A stretch of 64,000 nt of DNA, taken from NCBI GenBank assembly GCA_964019135.1, contig OZ025258.1:8327961-8391960 (forward strand), written 5' to 3'. A program made the position numbers and the translations under genes. The notes under the pieces are model-generated. The model was not told where the DNA came from and searched no databases. It was given only the letters and a program-made list of their open reading frames with translations. This document shows positions 8,726-20,379 of this stretch, piece by piece (positions within the stretch are counted from its first letter, which is position 1; each line of letters opens with the position of its first letter). The stretch comes from Arenicola marina (lineage: Eukaryota > Annelida > Polychaeta > Arenicolidae).

Positions 8726-11046
8726 GGCCGCCCGCTCTGTCAGTGCCACATCTGTACTATCCTTAGGGTTTAGGTACAGGGGGTAGATTGCGCTCGGGGT
8801 CGGGTTGGGGTCAGGGTTAGATACCCTCTTCAACCGCCGCCTCACCTGCATTTCGGGTAACGGCCGCCCGCTCTGTCAATGATACATCAGTACTATCCTT
8901 AGGGTTTAGGTACAGGGGTATATTGCGGTCGGGGTCGGGTTGGGGTCAGGGTTAGGTACCCTTTTTTTCACCCGCCGCTACACCTGCATTTCGGGTAACG
9001 GCCGCCCGCTCTGTTAATGCCACATCTGTACTATCCTTAGAGTTTATGTACAGGAGGGAGATTGCGCTCGGGGTCGGGTTGGGGTCAGGGTCAGATACCC
9101 TCTTCAACCGCCGCCTCACCTGCATTTCGGGTAAAGGCCGCCCGCTCTGTCAAAGCTACATCCGTACTATCCTTAGGGTTTAGGTACAGGGGGTATACTG
9201 CGCTCGAGGTCGGGTTGGGGTCAGGGTTAGGTACCCTCTTTTTCACCTGCCGCTACACCTGCATTTCGGGTAACGGCCGCCCGCTCTGTCAATGCCAGAT
9301 CTGTACTCTCCTTAGGGTTTAGGTACAGGGGGTAGATTGCGCTCGGGGTCGGGTTGGGGTCAGGGTTAGGTACCCTCTTTCTCACCCGCAGACTAACCTG
9401 CATTTCGGTTCAGGGCCGCCCGCTCTGTCAAGGCCACATCAGTACTATCTTTAGGGTTTAGGTACAGGGGGTAGATTGCGCTCGGGGTCGGGTTGGGGTC
9501 AGGGTTAGATACCCTCTTCAACCGCCGCCTCATCTGCATTTCGGGTAACGGCCGCCCGCTCTGTCAAAGCTACATCAGTACTATCCTTAGGGTTTAGGTA
9601 CAGGGGGTATATTGCGCTCGGGGTGGGGTTGGGGTCAGGGTTAGGTACCCTCTTTTTCACCCGCCGCTACACCTGCATTTCGGGTAACGGCCGCCCGCTC
9701 TGTCAATGCCACATCAGTACTATCGTTAGGGTTTAGGTACAAGGGGTAGATTGCGCTCGGGGTCGGGTTGGGGTCAGGGTTAGATACCCTCTTCAACCGC
9801 CGCCTCACCTGCATTTCGGGTAACGGCCGCCCGCTCTGTCAATGCTACATCAGTACTATCCTTAGGGTTCAGGTACAGGGGTTATATTGCGCTTGGGGTC
9901 AGGGTTAGGTACCCTCTTTTTCACCCGCCGCTACACCTGCATTTCGGTTAACGGCCGCCCGCTCTGTCAATACTACATCAGTACTATCCTTAGGGTTTAG
10001 CTACAGGGGGTATATTGCGCTCGGGGTCGGGTTGCGGTCAGGGTTAGGTACCCTCTTTTTCACCCGCCGCTACACCTGCATTTCGGGTAACGGCCGCCCG
10101 CTCTGTCAATGCCATATCCGTACTATCCTTAGGGTTTAGGTACAGGGGGTAGATTGCGCTCGGGGTCGGGTTGGGGTCAGGGTTAGGTACCCTCTTCTTC
10201 ACCCGCAACCTTACCTGCATTTCGGTTCACGGCCGCCCGCTCTGTCAATGCCACATCAGTACTATCTTTAGGGTGAAGGTACAGGGGGTAGATTGCGCTC
10301 GGGGTCGGGTTGGGGTCAGGGTTAGGTACCCTCTTTTTCACCCGCAGCCTAACCTGCATTTCGGTTCACGGCCGCCCGCTCTGTCAATGCCACATCGGTA
10401 CTATCCTGAGGGTTTATGTACAAGGGGTAGATTGCGCTCGGGGTCGGATTGGGGTCAGGGTTAGGTCCCCTCATCTTCAACCGCCGCCTCACCTGCATTT
10501 CGGGTAACGGCCGCCCGCTCTGTCAAAGCTACATTAGTACTATCCTTAGGGTTTAGATACAGGAGGTAGATTGCGCTCGGGCTCGGGTTGGGGTCAGGGT
10601 TAATTACCCTCCTTTTCACCCACAGCCTAACCTGCATTTCGCTTCACGGCCGCCAGCTCTGTCAATGCCACATCAGTACTATCCTTAGGGTTTAGGTACA
10701 GGTGGTAGATTGCGCTCGGGGTCGGGTTGGGGTCAGGGTTAGGTACCCTCTTTTTCACCCGCCGCTACACCTGCATTTCGGGTAATGGCCGCCCGCTCTG
10801 TGAATGCTACATCTGTAATATCCTTGGGGTTTAGGCACAGGGGGTAGATTGCGCTCGGGGTTGGGTTGGGGTCAGGGTTAGGTACCCTCTTGAACCGCCG
10901 CCTCACCTGCATTTCGGTTCACGGCCGCCCGCTCCGTCAAGGCCACATCAGTACTATCCTTAGGGTTTAAGTACAGGATGTAGATTGCGCTCGGGGTCGG
11001 GTTGGGGTCAGGGTTAGGGACCCTCTTTCTCACCCGCAGCCTAACC

Positions 11047-14000
11047 TGCATTTCGGTTCACGGCCGCGCGCTCTGTCAATGCCACATCAGTACTATCCTT
11101 AGGGTATAGGCACAGGGGGTAGATTGCGCTCGGGGTCGGGTTGGGGTCAGGGTTAGGTTCCCTCTTTTTCACCCGCCGCTACACGTGCATTTCGGGTAAC
11201 GGCCGCCCACTCTGTCAATGCCACATCTGTACTATCTTTAGGGTTTAGGTACAGGGGGTACATTGCGCTCGGGGCCGGGTTGGGGTCAGGGTTAGGTACC
11301 CTCTTTTTCACCCGCCGCTACACCTGCATTTCGGGTAGCGGCCGCCCGCTCGGTCAATGCCACATCTGTTCTATTCTTAGGGTTTAGGTACAGGGGGTAG
11401 ATTGCGCTCGGGGTCGGGTTGGGTTCAGGGTTAGGTACCCTCTTTTTCACCCGCCGCCTCACCTGCATTTCGGGTAACGGCCGCCCGCTCTGTCAAAGCT
11501 ACATTAGTACTATCCTTAGGGTTTAGGTACAGGAGGTAGATTGCGCTCGGGCTCGGGTTGGGGTCAGGGTTAATTACCCTCCTTTTCACCCACAGCCTAA
11601 CCTGCATTTCGGTTCACGGCCGCCCGCTCTGTCAATGCCACATCAGTACTATCCTTAGGGTTTAGGTACAGGGGATATATTGCGCTTGGGGTCCGGTTGG
11701 GGTCAGGGTTAGGTACCCTCGTCTTCACTCGCAGCCTAACCTGCTTTTCCTGTCACGGCCGCCCGCTCTGTCAATGCCACATCGGTACTATCCTGAGGGT
11801 TTATGTACAAGGGGTAGATTGCGCTCGGGGTCGGATTGGGGTCAGGGTTAGGTCCCCTCATCTTCACCCGCCGCCTCACCTTCATTTCGGGTGAGTGCTG
11901 CCCGCTCTGTCAAGGCGACATCAGTAGTATCCTTAGGGTTTAAGTACTGGGGGTAGATTGCGCTCGGGGTCGGGTTGGGGTCAGGGTTTGATACCCTCTT
12001 CAACCGCCGCCTCACCTGCATTTCGGGTAACGGCCGCCCGCTCTGTCAAAGCTACATTAGTACTATCCTTAGGGTGTAGGTACAGGAGGTAGATTGCGCT
12101 CGGGCTCGGGTTGGGGTCAGGGTTAATTACCCTCCTTTTCACCCACAGCCTAACCTGCATTTCGCTTCACGGCCGCCAGCTCTGTCAATGCCACATCAGT
12201 TCTATCCTTAGGGTTTAGGTACAGGTGGTAGATTGCGCTCGGGGTCGGGTTGGGGTCAGGGTTAGGTACCCTCTTTTTCACCCGCCGCTACACCTGCATT
12301 TCGGGTAATGGCCGCCCGCTCTGTGAATGCTACATCTGTAATATCCTTGGGGTTTAGGCACAGGGGGTAGATTGCGCTCGGGGTCGGGTTGGGGTCAGGG
12401 TTAGGTACCCTCTTGAACCGCCGCCTCACCTGCATTTCGGTTCACGGCCGCCCGCTCCGTCAAGGCCACATCAGTACTATCCTTAGGGTTTAGGTACAGG
12501 GGGTAGATTGCGCTCGGGGCCGGGTTGGGGTCAGGGTTAGGTACCCTCTTTTTCACCCGCCGCTACACCTGCATTTCGGGTAGCGGCCGCCCGCTCGGTC
12601 AATGCCACATCTGTTCTATTCTTAGGGTTTAGGTACAGGGGGTAGATTGCGCTCGGGGTCGGGTTGGGTTCAGGGTTAGGTACCCTCTTTTTCACCCGCC
12701 GCCTCACCTGCATTTCGGGTAACGGCCGCCCGCTCTGTCGAAGCTACATTAGTACTATCCTTAGGGTATAGGTACAGGAGGTAGATTGCGCTCGGGCTCG
12801 GGTTGGGGTCAGGGTTAATTACCCTCCTTTTCACCCACAGCCTAACCTGCATTTCGCTTCACGGCCGCCAGCTCTGTCAATGCCACATCAGTACTATCCT
12901 TAGGGTTTAGGTACAGGTGGTAGATTGCGCTCGGGGTCGGGTTGGGGTCAGGGTTAGGTACCCTCTTTTTCACCCGCCGCTACACCTGCATTTCGGGTAA
13001 TGGCCGCCCGCTCTGTGAATGCTACATCTGTAATATCCTTGGGGTTTAGGCACAGGGGGTAGATTGCGCTCGGGGTCGGGTTGGGGTCTGGGTTAGGTAC
13101 CCTCTTGAACCGCCGCCTCACCTGCATTTCGGTTCACGGCCGCCCGCTCCGTCAAGGCCACATCAGTACTATCCTTAGGGTTTAGGTACAGGATGTAGAT
13201 TGCGCTCGGGGTCGGGTTGGGGTCAGGGTTAGGGACCCTCTTTCTCACCCGCAGCCTAACCTGCATTTCGGTTCACGGCCGCCAGCTCTGTCAATGCCAC
13301 ATCAGTACTATCCTTAGGGTATAGGCACAGGGGGTAGATTGCGCTCGGGGTCGGGTTGGGGTCAGAGTTAGGTTCCCTCTTTTTCACCCGCCGCTACACG
13401 TGCATGTCGGGTAACGGCCGCCCACTCTGTCAATGCCACATCTGTACTATCTTTAGGGTTTAGGTACAGGGGGTAGATTGCGCTCGGGGCCGGGTTGGGG
13501 TCAGGGTTAGGTACCCTCTTTTTCACCCGCCGCTACACCTGCATTTCGGGTAGCGGCCGCCCGCTCGGTCAATGCCACATCTGTTCTATTCTTAGGGTTT
13601 AGGTACAGGGGGTAGATTGCGCTCGGGGTCGGGTTGGGTTCAGGGTTAGGTACCCTCTTTTTCACCCGCCGCTACACCTGCATTTCGGGCAACGGCCGCC
13701 CGCTCTGTCAATGCTACATCAGTACTATCCTTATGGTTTAGGTACAGTGGGTAGATTGCGCTCGGGGTCGGGTTGGGGTCAGGGTTAGGTACCATCTTCT
13801 TCACCCGCTGCCTAACCTGCATTTCGGTTCACGGCCGCCCGCTCTGTCAATGCCACATCAGTACTATCCTTAGGGTTTAGGTACAGGATGTAGATTGCGC
13901 TCGGGGTCGGGTTGGGGTCAGGGTTAGGGACCCTCTTTCTCACCCGCAGCCTAACCTGCATTTCGGTTCACGGCCGCGCGCTCTGTCAATGCCACATCAG

Positions 14001-14899
14001 TACTATCCTTAGGGTATAGGCACAGGGGGTAGATTGCGCTCGGGGTCGGGTTGGGGTCAGGGTTAGGTTCCCTCTTTTTCACCCGCCGCTACACGTGCAT
14101 TTCGGGTAACGGCCGCCCACTCTGTCAATGCCACATCTGTACTATCTTTAGGGTTTAGGTACAGGGGGTAGATTGCGCTCGGGGCCGGGTAGGGGTCAGG
14201 GTTAGGTACCCTCTTTTTCACCCGCCGCTACACCTGCATTTCGGGTAGCGGCCGCCCGCTCGGTCAATGCCACATCTGTTCTATTCTTAGGGTTTAGGTA
14301 CAGGGGGTAGATTGCGCTCGGGGTCGGGTTGGGTTCAGGGTTAGGTACCCTCTTTTTCACCCGCCGCTACACCTGCATTTCGGGTAACGGCCGCCCGCTC
14401 TGTCAATGCTACATCAGTACTATCCTTATGGTTTAGGTACAGTGGGTAGATTGCGCTCGGGGTCGGGTTGGGGTCAGGGTTAGGTACCATCTTCTTCACC
14501 CGCTGCCTAACCTGCATTTCGGTTCACGGCCGCCCGCTCTGTCAATGCCACATCAGTACTATCCTTAGGGTTTAGGTACAGGGGATATATTGCGCTTGGG
14601 GTCCGGTTGGGGTCAGGGTTAGGTACCCTCGTCTTCACTCGCAGCCTAACCTGCTTTTCCTGTCACGGCCGCCCCCTCTGGCAATGCCATGTCAGCCCTA
14701 TCTTTAGGGTTTAGGTACAGGGGGTAGATTGCGCTCGGGGTCGGGTTGGGGTCAGGGTTAGGTGCCCTCTTTCTCACCCGCCGCCTAACCTGCATTTCGG
14801 TTCACGGCCGCCCGCTCTGTCAATGCCACATCAGTACTATCTTTAGGGTTTAGGTACAGGGGGTAGATTGCGCTCGGGGTCGGGTTGGGGTCAGGGTTA
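11047..14899 (+). repeat. Higher-order block X, copy 1 (3.85 kb)
   Basis: This block recurs at 20,380-24,232 with a constant offset of 9,333 bp. Diagnostic variants include the unusual monomer with gcagcctaacctgcttttcc (near 11,731 and 21,064). The end of homology was placed where the copies diverge after gggtcagggtta. Inside, a 5-monomer unit of 695 bp repeats: the agggtataggcacag variant is at 13,316 and 14,011. Confidence 0.85.
13200..14650 (+). repeat. Local 5-mer higher-order repeat, 695-bp period
   Basis: Five-monomer sets recur with the same order of variants. agggtataggcacag is at 13,316 and 14,011, and the catctgttctattcttaggg variant recurs at the same spacing. 695 is exactly 5 x 139. 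The boundaries are approximate. Confidence 0.7.
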
Positions 14900-15029
14900 G
14901 ATACCCTCTTCAACCGCCGCATCACCTGCATTTCGGGTGACGGCCGCCAGCTCTGCCAATGCCACATCAGTATTATCCTTAGGGTTTAGGTACAGGGGGT
15001 AGATTGCGCTCGGCGTCGGGTTGGGTTCA

Positions 15030-18000
15030 GGGTTAGGTACCCTCTTTTTCACCCGCCGCTACACCTGCATTTCGGGTAACGGCCGCCCGCTCTGTCAATG
15101 CTACATCTGTAATATCCTTAGGGTTTATGTACAGGGGATAGCTTGCGCTCGGGGTCGGGTTGGGGTCAGGGTTAGGTACCCTCTTTTTCACCCGCAGCCT
15201 AACCTGCATTTCGGGTAACGGCCGCCCGCTCTGTCAATGCCACATCTGTAATATCCTTAGGGTTTAGGTACAGGGGGTAGATTGCGCTCGGGGTCGGGTT
15301 GGGGTCAGCTTTAGGTACCCTCTTCTTCACCGGCCGCCTAACCTGAATTTCGGTTCACGGCCGCCCGCTCTGTCAATGCCACATCTGTACTATCCTTAGG
15401 GTTTAGGTACAGGGGATAGATTGCGCTCGGGGTCGGGTTGGGGTCAGGGTTAGGTACCCTCTTCTTCACCGGCCGCCTAACCTGCATTTCGGTTCACGGC
15501 CGCCCGCTCTGTCAATGCCACATCTGTACTATCTTTAGGGTTTAGATACAGGGGGTAGATTGCGCTCGGGGTCGGTTTGGGGTCAGGGTTAGATACCCTA
15601 TTTTTCTCCCGCCGCTACACCTGCACTTCGGGTAACGGCCGCCCGCTCTGTCAATGCCACATCTGTACTATCCTTAGGGATTAGGTACAGGGGGTAGATT
15701 GCGCTCAGGGTCGGGTTGGGGTCAGGGTTAGGTATCCCTTTTTCACCCGCCGCCACTCCTGCATTTCGGGTAACGGCCGCCCGCTCTGTCAATGACACAT
15801 CTGTACTATCCTTAGGGTTTATGTACAGGGGATAGCTTGCGCTCGGGGTCGGGTTGGGGTCAGGGTTAGGTACCTTCTTTTTCACCCGCAGCCTAACCTG
15901 AATTTCGCGTAACGGCCGCCCGCTCTGTCAATGCCACATCTGTACTATCCTTAGGGTTTAGGTACAGGGGGTAGATTGCGCTCGGGGTCGGGTTGGGGTC
16001 AGGGTTAGGTACCCTCTTTTTCTCCCGCCGCTACACCTGCATTTCGGGTAACGGCCGCCCGCTTTGTCAATGCCACATCTGTACTATCCTTAGGGTTTAG
16101 GCACAGGGGGTAGATTGCGCTCGGGGTCGGGTTGGGGTCAGGGTTAGGTACCCTATTTTTCACCCGCCGCCTCACCTCCCTTGTGGATAAGGGCCGCCCG
16201 CTATGTTAATGCCACATCTGTACTATCCTCAGGGTTTAGGTACAGGGGGTAGCTTGCGCTCGGGGTCTCGTTGTGGTCAGGGTTAGGTACCCTCTTTTTC
16301 TCCCGCCGCCACTCCTGCATTTCGGGTAACGGCCGCCCGCTCTGTCAATGACACATCTGTACTATCCTTAGGGTTTAGGTACACGGGGTAGATTGCGCTC
16401 GGGGTCGGGTAGGGGTCAGGGTTAGGTACCCTATTTTTCTCCCGCCGCCTCACCTCCCTTGCGGATTAGGGCCGCCCGCTATGTTAATGCCACATCTGTA
16501 CTATCCTTAGGGTTTAGGAACAGGGGGTAGATTGCGCTCGGGGTCGGGTTGGCGTCCGGGTTAGGTACCATCTTTTTCACCCGCCGCTACACTTGCATTT
16601 CGGGTAACGGCCGCCCGCTCTGTCAATGCCACATCTGTACTATCCTTAGGGTTTAGCTACAGGGGGTAGATTGCGCTCAGGGTCGGATTGGGGTCAGGGT
16701 TAGGTATCCCTTTTTCACCCGCCGCCACACCTGCATTTCGGGTAATGGCCGCCCGATCCGTCAATGCCACATCTGTACTATCCTTAGGGTTTAGGTACAG
16801 GGGGTAGCTTGCGCTCGGGGTCTCGTTGTGGTCAGGGTTAGGTACCCTCTTTTTCTCACGCCGCCACTCCTGCATTTCGGGTAACGGCCGCCCGCTCTGT
16901 CAATGACACATCTGTACTATCCTTAGGGTTTATGTACAGGGGATAGCTTGCGCTCGGGGTCGGGTTGGGGTCAGGGTTAGGTACCTTCTTTTTCACCCGC
17001 AGCCTAACCTGAATTTCGTGTAACGGCCGCCCGGTCTGTCAATGCCACATCTGTACTATCCTTAGGGTTTAGGTACAGGGTGTAGATTGCGCTCGGCGTC
17101 GGTTTGGGGTCAGGGTTAGATACCCTCTTCAACCGCCGCATCACCTGCATTTCGGGTAACGGCCGCCCGCTCTGCCAATGCTACATCAGTACTATCCTTA
17201 GGGCTTAGGCACAGGGGATAGATTGCGCTCGGCGTTGTTTTGGGGTCAGTGTTAGCTACCCTCTTTCTCACCCGCAGCCTAACCTGCATTTCGGTTCACG
17301 GCCGCCCGCTCTGTCAATGCCACATCAGTACTATCCTTTGGGGTTTAGGTACAGGGGGTAGATTGCGCTCAGGGGCGGGTTGGGGTCAGGGTTAGGTACC
17401 CTATTTTTCACCCGCCGCTACACCTGCATTTCGGGTAATGGCCGCCCGCTCTGTGAATGCCACATCTGTAATATCCTTCGGGTTTAGGTACAGGGGGTAG
17501 ATTGCGCTCGGGGTCGGATTGGGGTCAGGGTTAGGTACCCTCTTTCTCACCCGCCGCTACACCTGCATTTCGGGTAACGGCTGCCCGGTCTGTCAACGCC
17601 ACATCTGTACTATCCTTAGGGTTTAGGTACAGGGGGTAGAACCTGCATTTCGGGTAACGGCCGCCCGCTCTGTCAATGCCACATCTGTACTATCCTTAGG
17701 GTTTAGGTACAGGGGTAGATTGCGCTCAGGGTCGGGTTGGGGTCAGGGTTAGGTACCCTCTTTTTCACCCGCCGCCACACCTGCATTTCGGGCAACGGCC
17801 GCCCGCTCTGTCAATGACATATCTGTACTATCCTTAGGGTTTAGGTACAGGGGGTAGAACCTGCATTTCGGGTAACGGCCGCCCGCTCTGTCAATGCCAC
17901 ATCTGTACTATCCTTAGGGTTTAGGTACAGGGGGTAGAACCTGCATTTCGGGTAACGGCCGCCCGCTCTGTCAATGCCACATCTGTACTATCCTTAGGGT

Positions 18001-20210
18001 TTAGGTACAGGGGGTAGATTGCGCTCAGGGTCGGGTTGGGGTCAGGGTTAGGTACCCTCTTTTTCACCCGCCGCTACACCTGCATTTCGGGTAATGGCCG
18101 GCCGCTCTGTCAATGCCACATCTGTACTATCCTTAGGGTTTAGGTACAGGGGGTAGCTTGCGCTCGGGGTCTCGTTGTGGTCAGGGTTAGGTACCCTCTT
18201 TTTCTCCCGCCGCCACTCCTGCATTTCGGGTAACGGCCGCCCGCTCTGTCAATGACACATCTGTACTATCCTTAGGGTTTATGTACAGGGGATAGCTTGC
18301 GCTCGGGGTCGGGTTGGGGTCAGGGTTAGGTACCCTCGTTTTCACCCGCAGCCTAACCTGCATTTCGGGTAAGGGCCGCCCGCTCTGTCAAGGTCACATC
18401 TGTACTATCCTTAGGGTTTAGGTACAGGGGGTAGATTGCGCTCGAGGTTGGGTTGGCGTCAGGGTTAGGTACCCTCTTTTTCACCCGCCGCTACACATGC
18501 ATTTCGGGTAACGGCCGCCCGCTCTGTCAAAGCTACATTAGTACTATCCTTAGGGTTTAGGCACAGGAGGTAGATTGCGCTCGGGTTCGGGTTGGGGTCA
18601 GGGTTAGGTACCCTCCTTTTCACCCACAGCCTAACCTGCATTTCGGTTCACGGCCGCCCGCTCTGTCAATGCCACATCAGTACTATCCTCAGGGTTGAGG
18701 TACAGGTGGTAGATTGCGCTCGGGTTCGGATTGGGGTCAGGGTTAGGTACCCTCTTTTTCACCCGCCGCTACACCTGCATTTCGGGTAATGGCCGCCCGC
18801 TCTGTGAATGCCACATCTGTAATATCCTTGGGGTTTAGGTACAGGGGGTAGATTGCGCTCGGGGTCGGGTTGGGGTCACGGTTAGGTACCCTCTTGAACC
18901 GCCGCCTCACCTGCATTTCGGTTCACGGCCGCCCGCTCTGTCAATGCCACATCAGTACTCTCCTTTGGGGTTTAGGTACAGGGGGTAGATTGCGCTCGGG
19001 GTCGGGTTGGGGTCAGGGTTAGGTACCCGCTTTCTCACTCGCCGCTACACCTGCATTTCGGGTAACGGCTGCCCGGTCTGTCAACGCCACATCTGTACTA
19101 TCCTTAGGGTTTAGGTACAGGGGGTAGATTGCGCTCGGGGTCGGGTTGGGGTCAGGGTTAGGTACCCTCTTTTTCTCCCGCCGCTACACCTGCATTTCGG
19201 GTAACGGCCGCCCGCTCTGTCAATGCCACATCTGTACTATCCTTAGGGTTTAGGTACAGGGGGTAGATTGCGCTCGGGGTCGGGTTGGGGTCAAGGTTAG
19301 GTACCCTATTTTTCACCCGCCGCCTCACCTCCCTTGTGGATAAGGGCCGCCCGCTATGTTAATGCCACATCTGTACTATCCTCAGGCTTTAGGTACAGGG
19401 GGTAGAACCTGCATTTCGGGTAACGGCCGCCCGCTCTGTCAATGCCACATCTGTACTATCCTTAGGGTTTAGGTACAGGGGTAGATTGCGCTCAGGGTCG
19501 GGTTGGGGTCAGGGTTAGGTACCCTCTTTTTCACCCGCCGCCACACCTGCATTTCGGGCAACGGCCGCCCGCTCTGTCAATGCCACATCTGTACTATCCT
19601 TAGGGTTTAGGTACAGGGAGTAGCTTGCGCTCGGGGTCTCGTTGTGGTCAGGGTTAGGTACCCTCTTTTTCTCCCGCCGCCACTCCTGCATTTCGGGTAA
19701 CGGCCGCCCGCTCTGTCAATGACACATCTGTACTATCCTTAGGGTTTATGTACAGGGGATAGCTTGCGCTCGGGGTCGGGTTGGGGTCAGGGTTAGGTAC
19801 CCTCGTTTTCACCCGCAGCCTAACCTGCATTTCGCGTAAGGGCCGCCCGCTCTGTCAAGGTCACATCTGTACTATCCTTAGGGCTTAGGTACAGGGGGTA
19901 GATTGCGCTCGAGGTTGGGTTGGCGTCAGGGTTAGGTACCCTCTTTTTCACCCGCCGCTACACATGCATTTCGGGTAACGGCCGCCCGCTCTGTCAAAGC
20001 TACATTAGTACTATCCTTAGGGTTTAGGTACAGGAGGTAGATTGCTCTCGGGTTCGGGTTGGGGTCAGGGTTAGGTACTCTCCTTTTCACCCACAGCCTA
20101 ACCTGCATTTCGCTTCACGGCCGCCCGCTCTGTCAATGCCACATCAGTACTCTCCTTTGGGGTTTAGGTACAGGGGGTAGATTGCGCTCGGGGTCGGGTT
20201 AGGGTCAGGG
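15030..20210 (+). repeat. Higher-order block Y, partial older copy (5.2 kb)
   Basis: Matches 26,309-31,489 at a constant offset of 11,279 bp, then stops where the next block begins. It differs from the later copies by scattered changes (for example near 15,308 and 16,858) and by one clustered patch at 17,052-17,081. It is therefore more diverged than the other two Y copies are from each other. Confidence 0.85.
17858..18017 (+). repeat. Consecutive 80-bp deletion monomers
   Basis: Two adjacent units lack 59 bp, joining gggggtaga directly to acctgcattt. The missing part is exactly the G-quadruplex block plus the KpnI and ctttttcacccgcc segments. Other copies of the deletion form occur near 17,640, 19,407, 28,919, 29,137, 30,685, 31,877, 33,207, 33,422, 34,616, 36,240 and in the later block copies. 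Confidence 0.9.
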
Positions 20211-20379
20211 TTAGGTACCCTCTTTTTCACCCGCCGCTACACCTGCATTTCGGGTAATGGCCGCCCGCTCTGTGAATGCTACATCTGTAATATCCTTGGG
20301 GTTTAGGCACAGGGGGTAGATTGCGCTCGGGGTCGGGTTGGGGTCAGGGTTAGGTACCCTCTTGAACCGCCGCCTCACC

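Noticed and set aside
15021-15218. Recurring 65-residue frames (GSGLGTLFFTR...) across the satellite
   Set aside because: They repeat because the monomer repeats. The 139-bp unit shifts frame each copy and stops follow, and none begins with a good ATG context.
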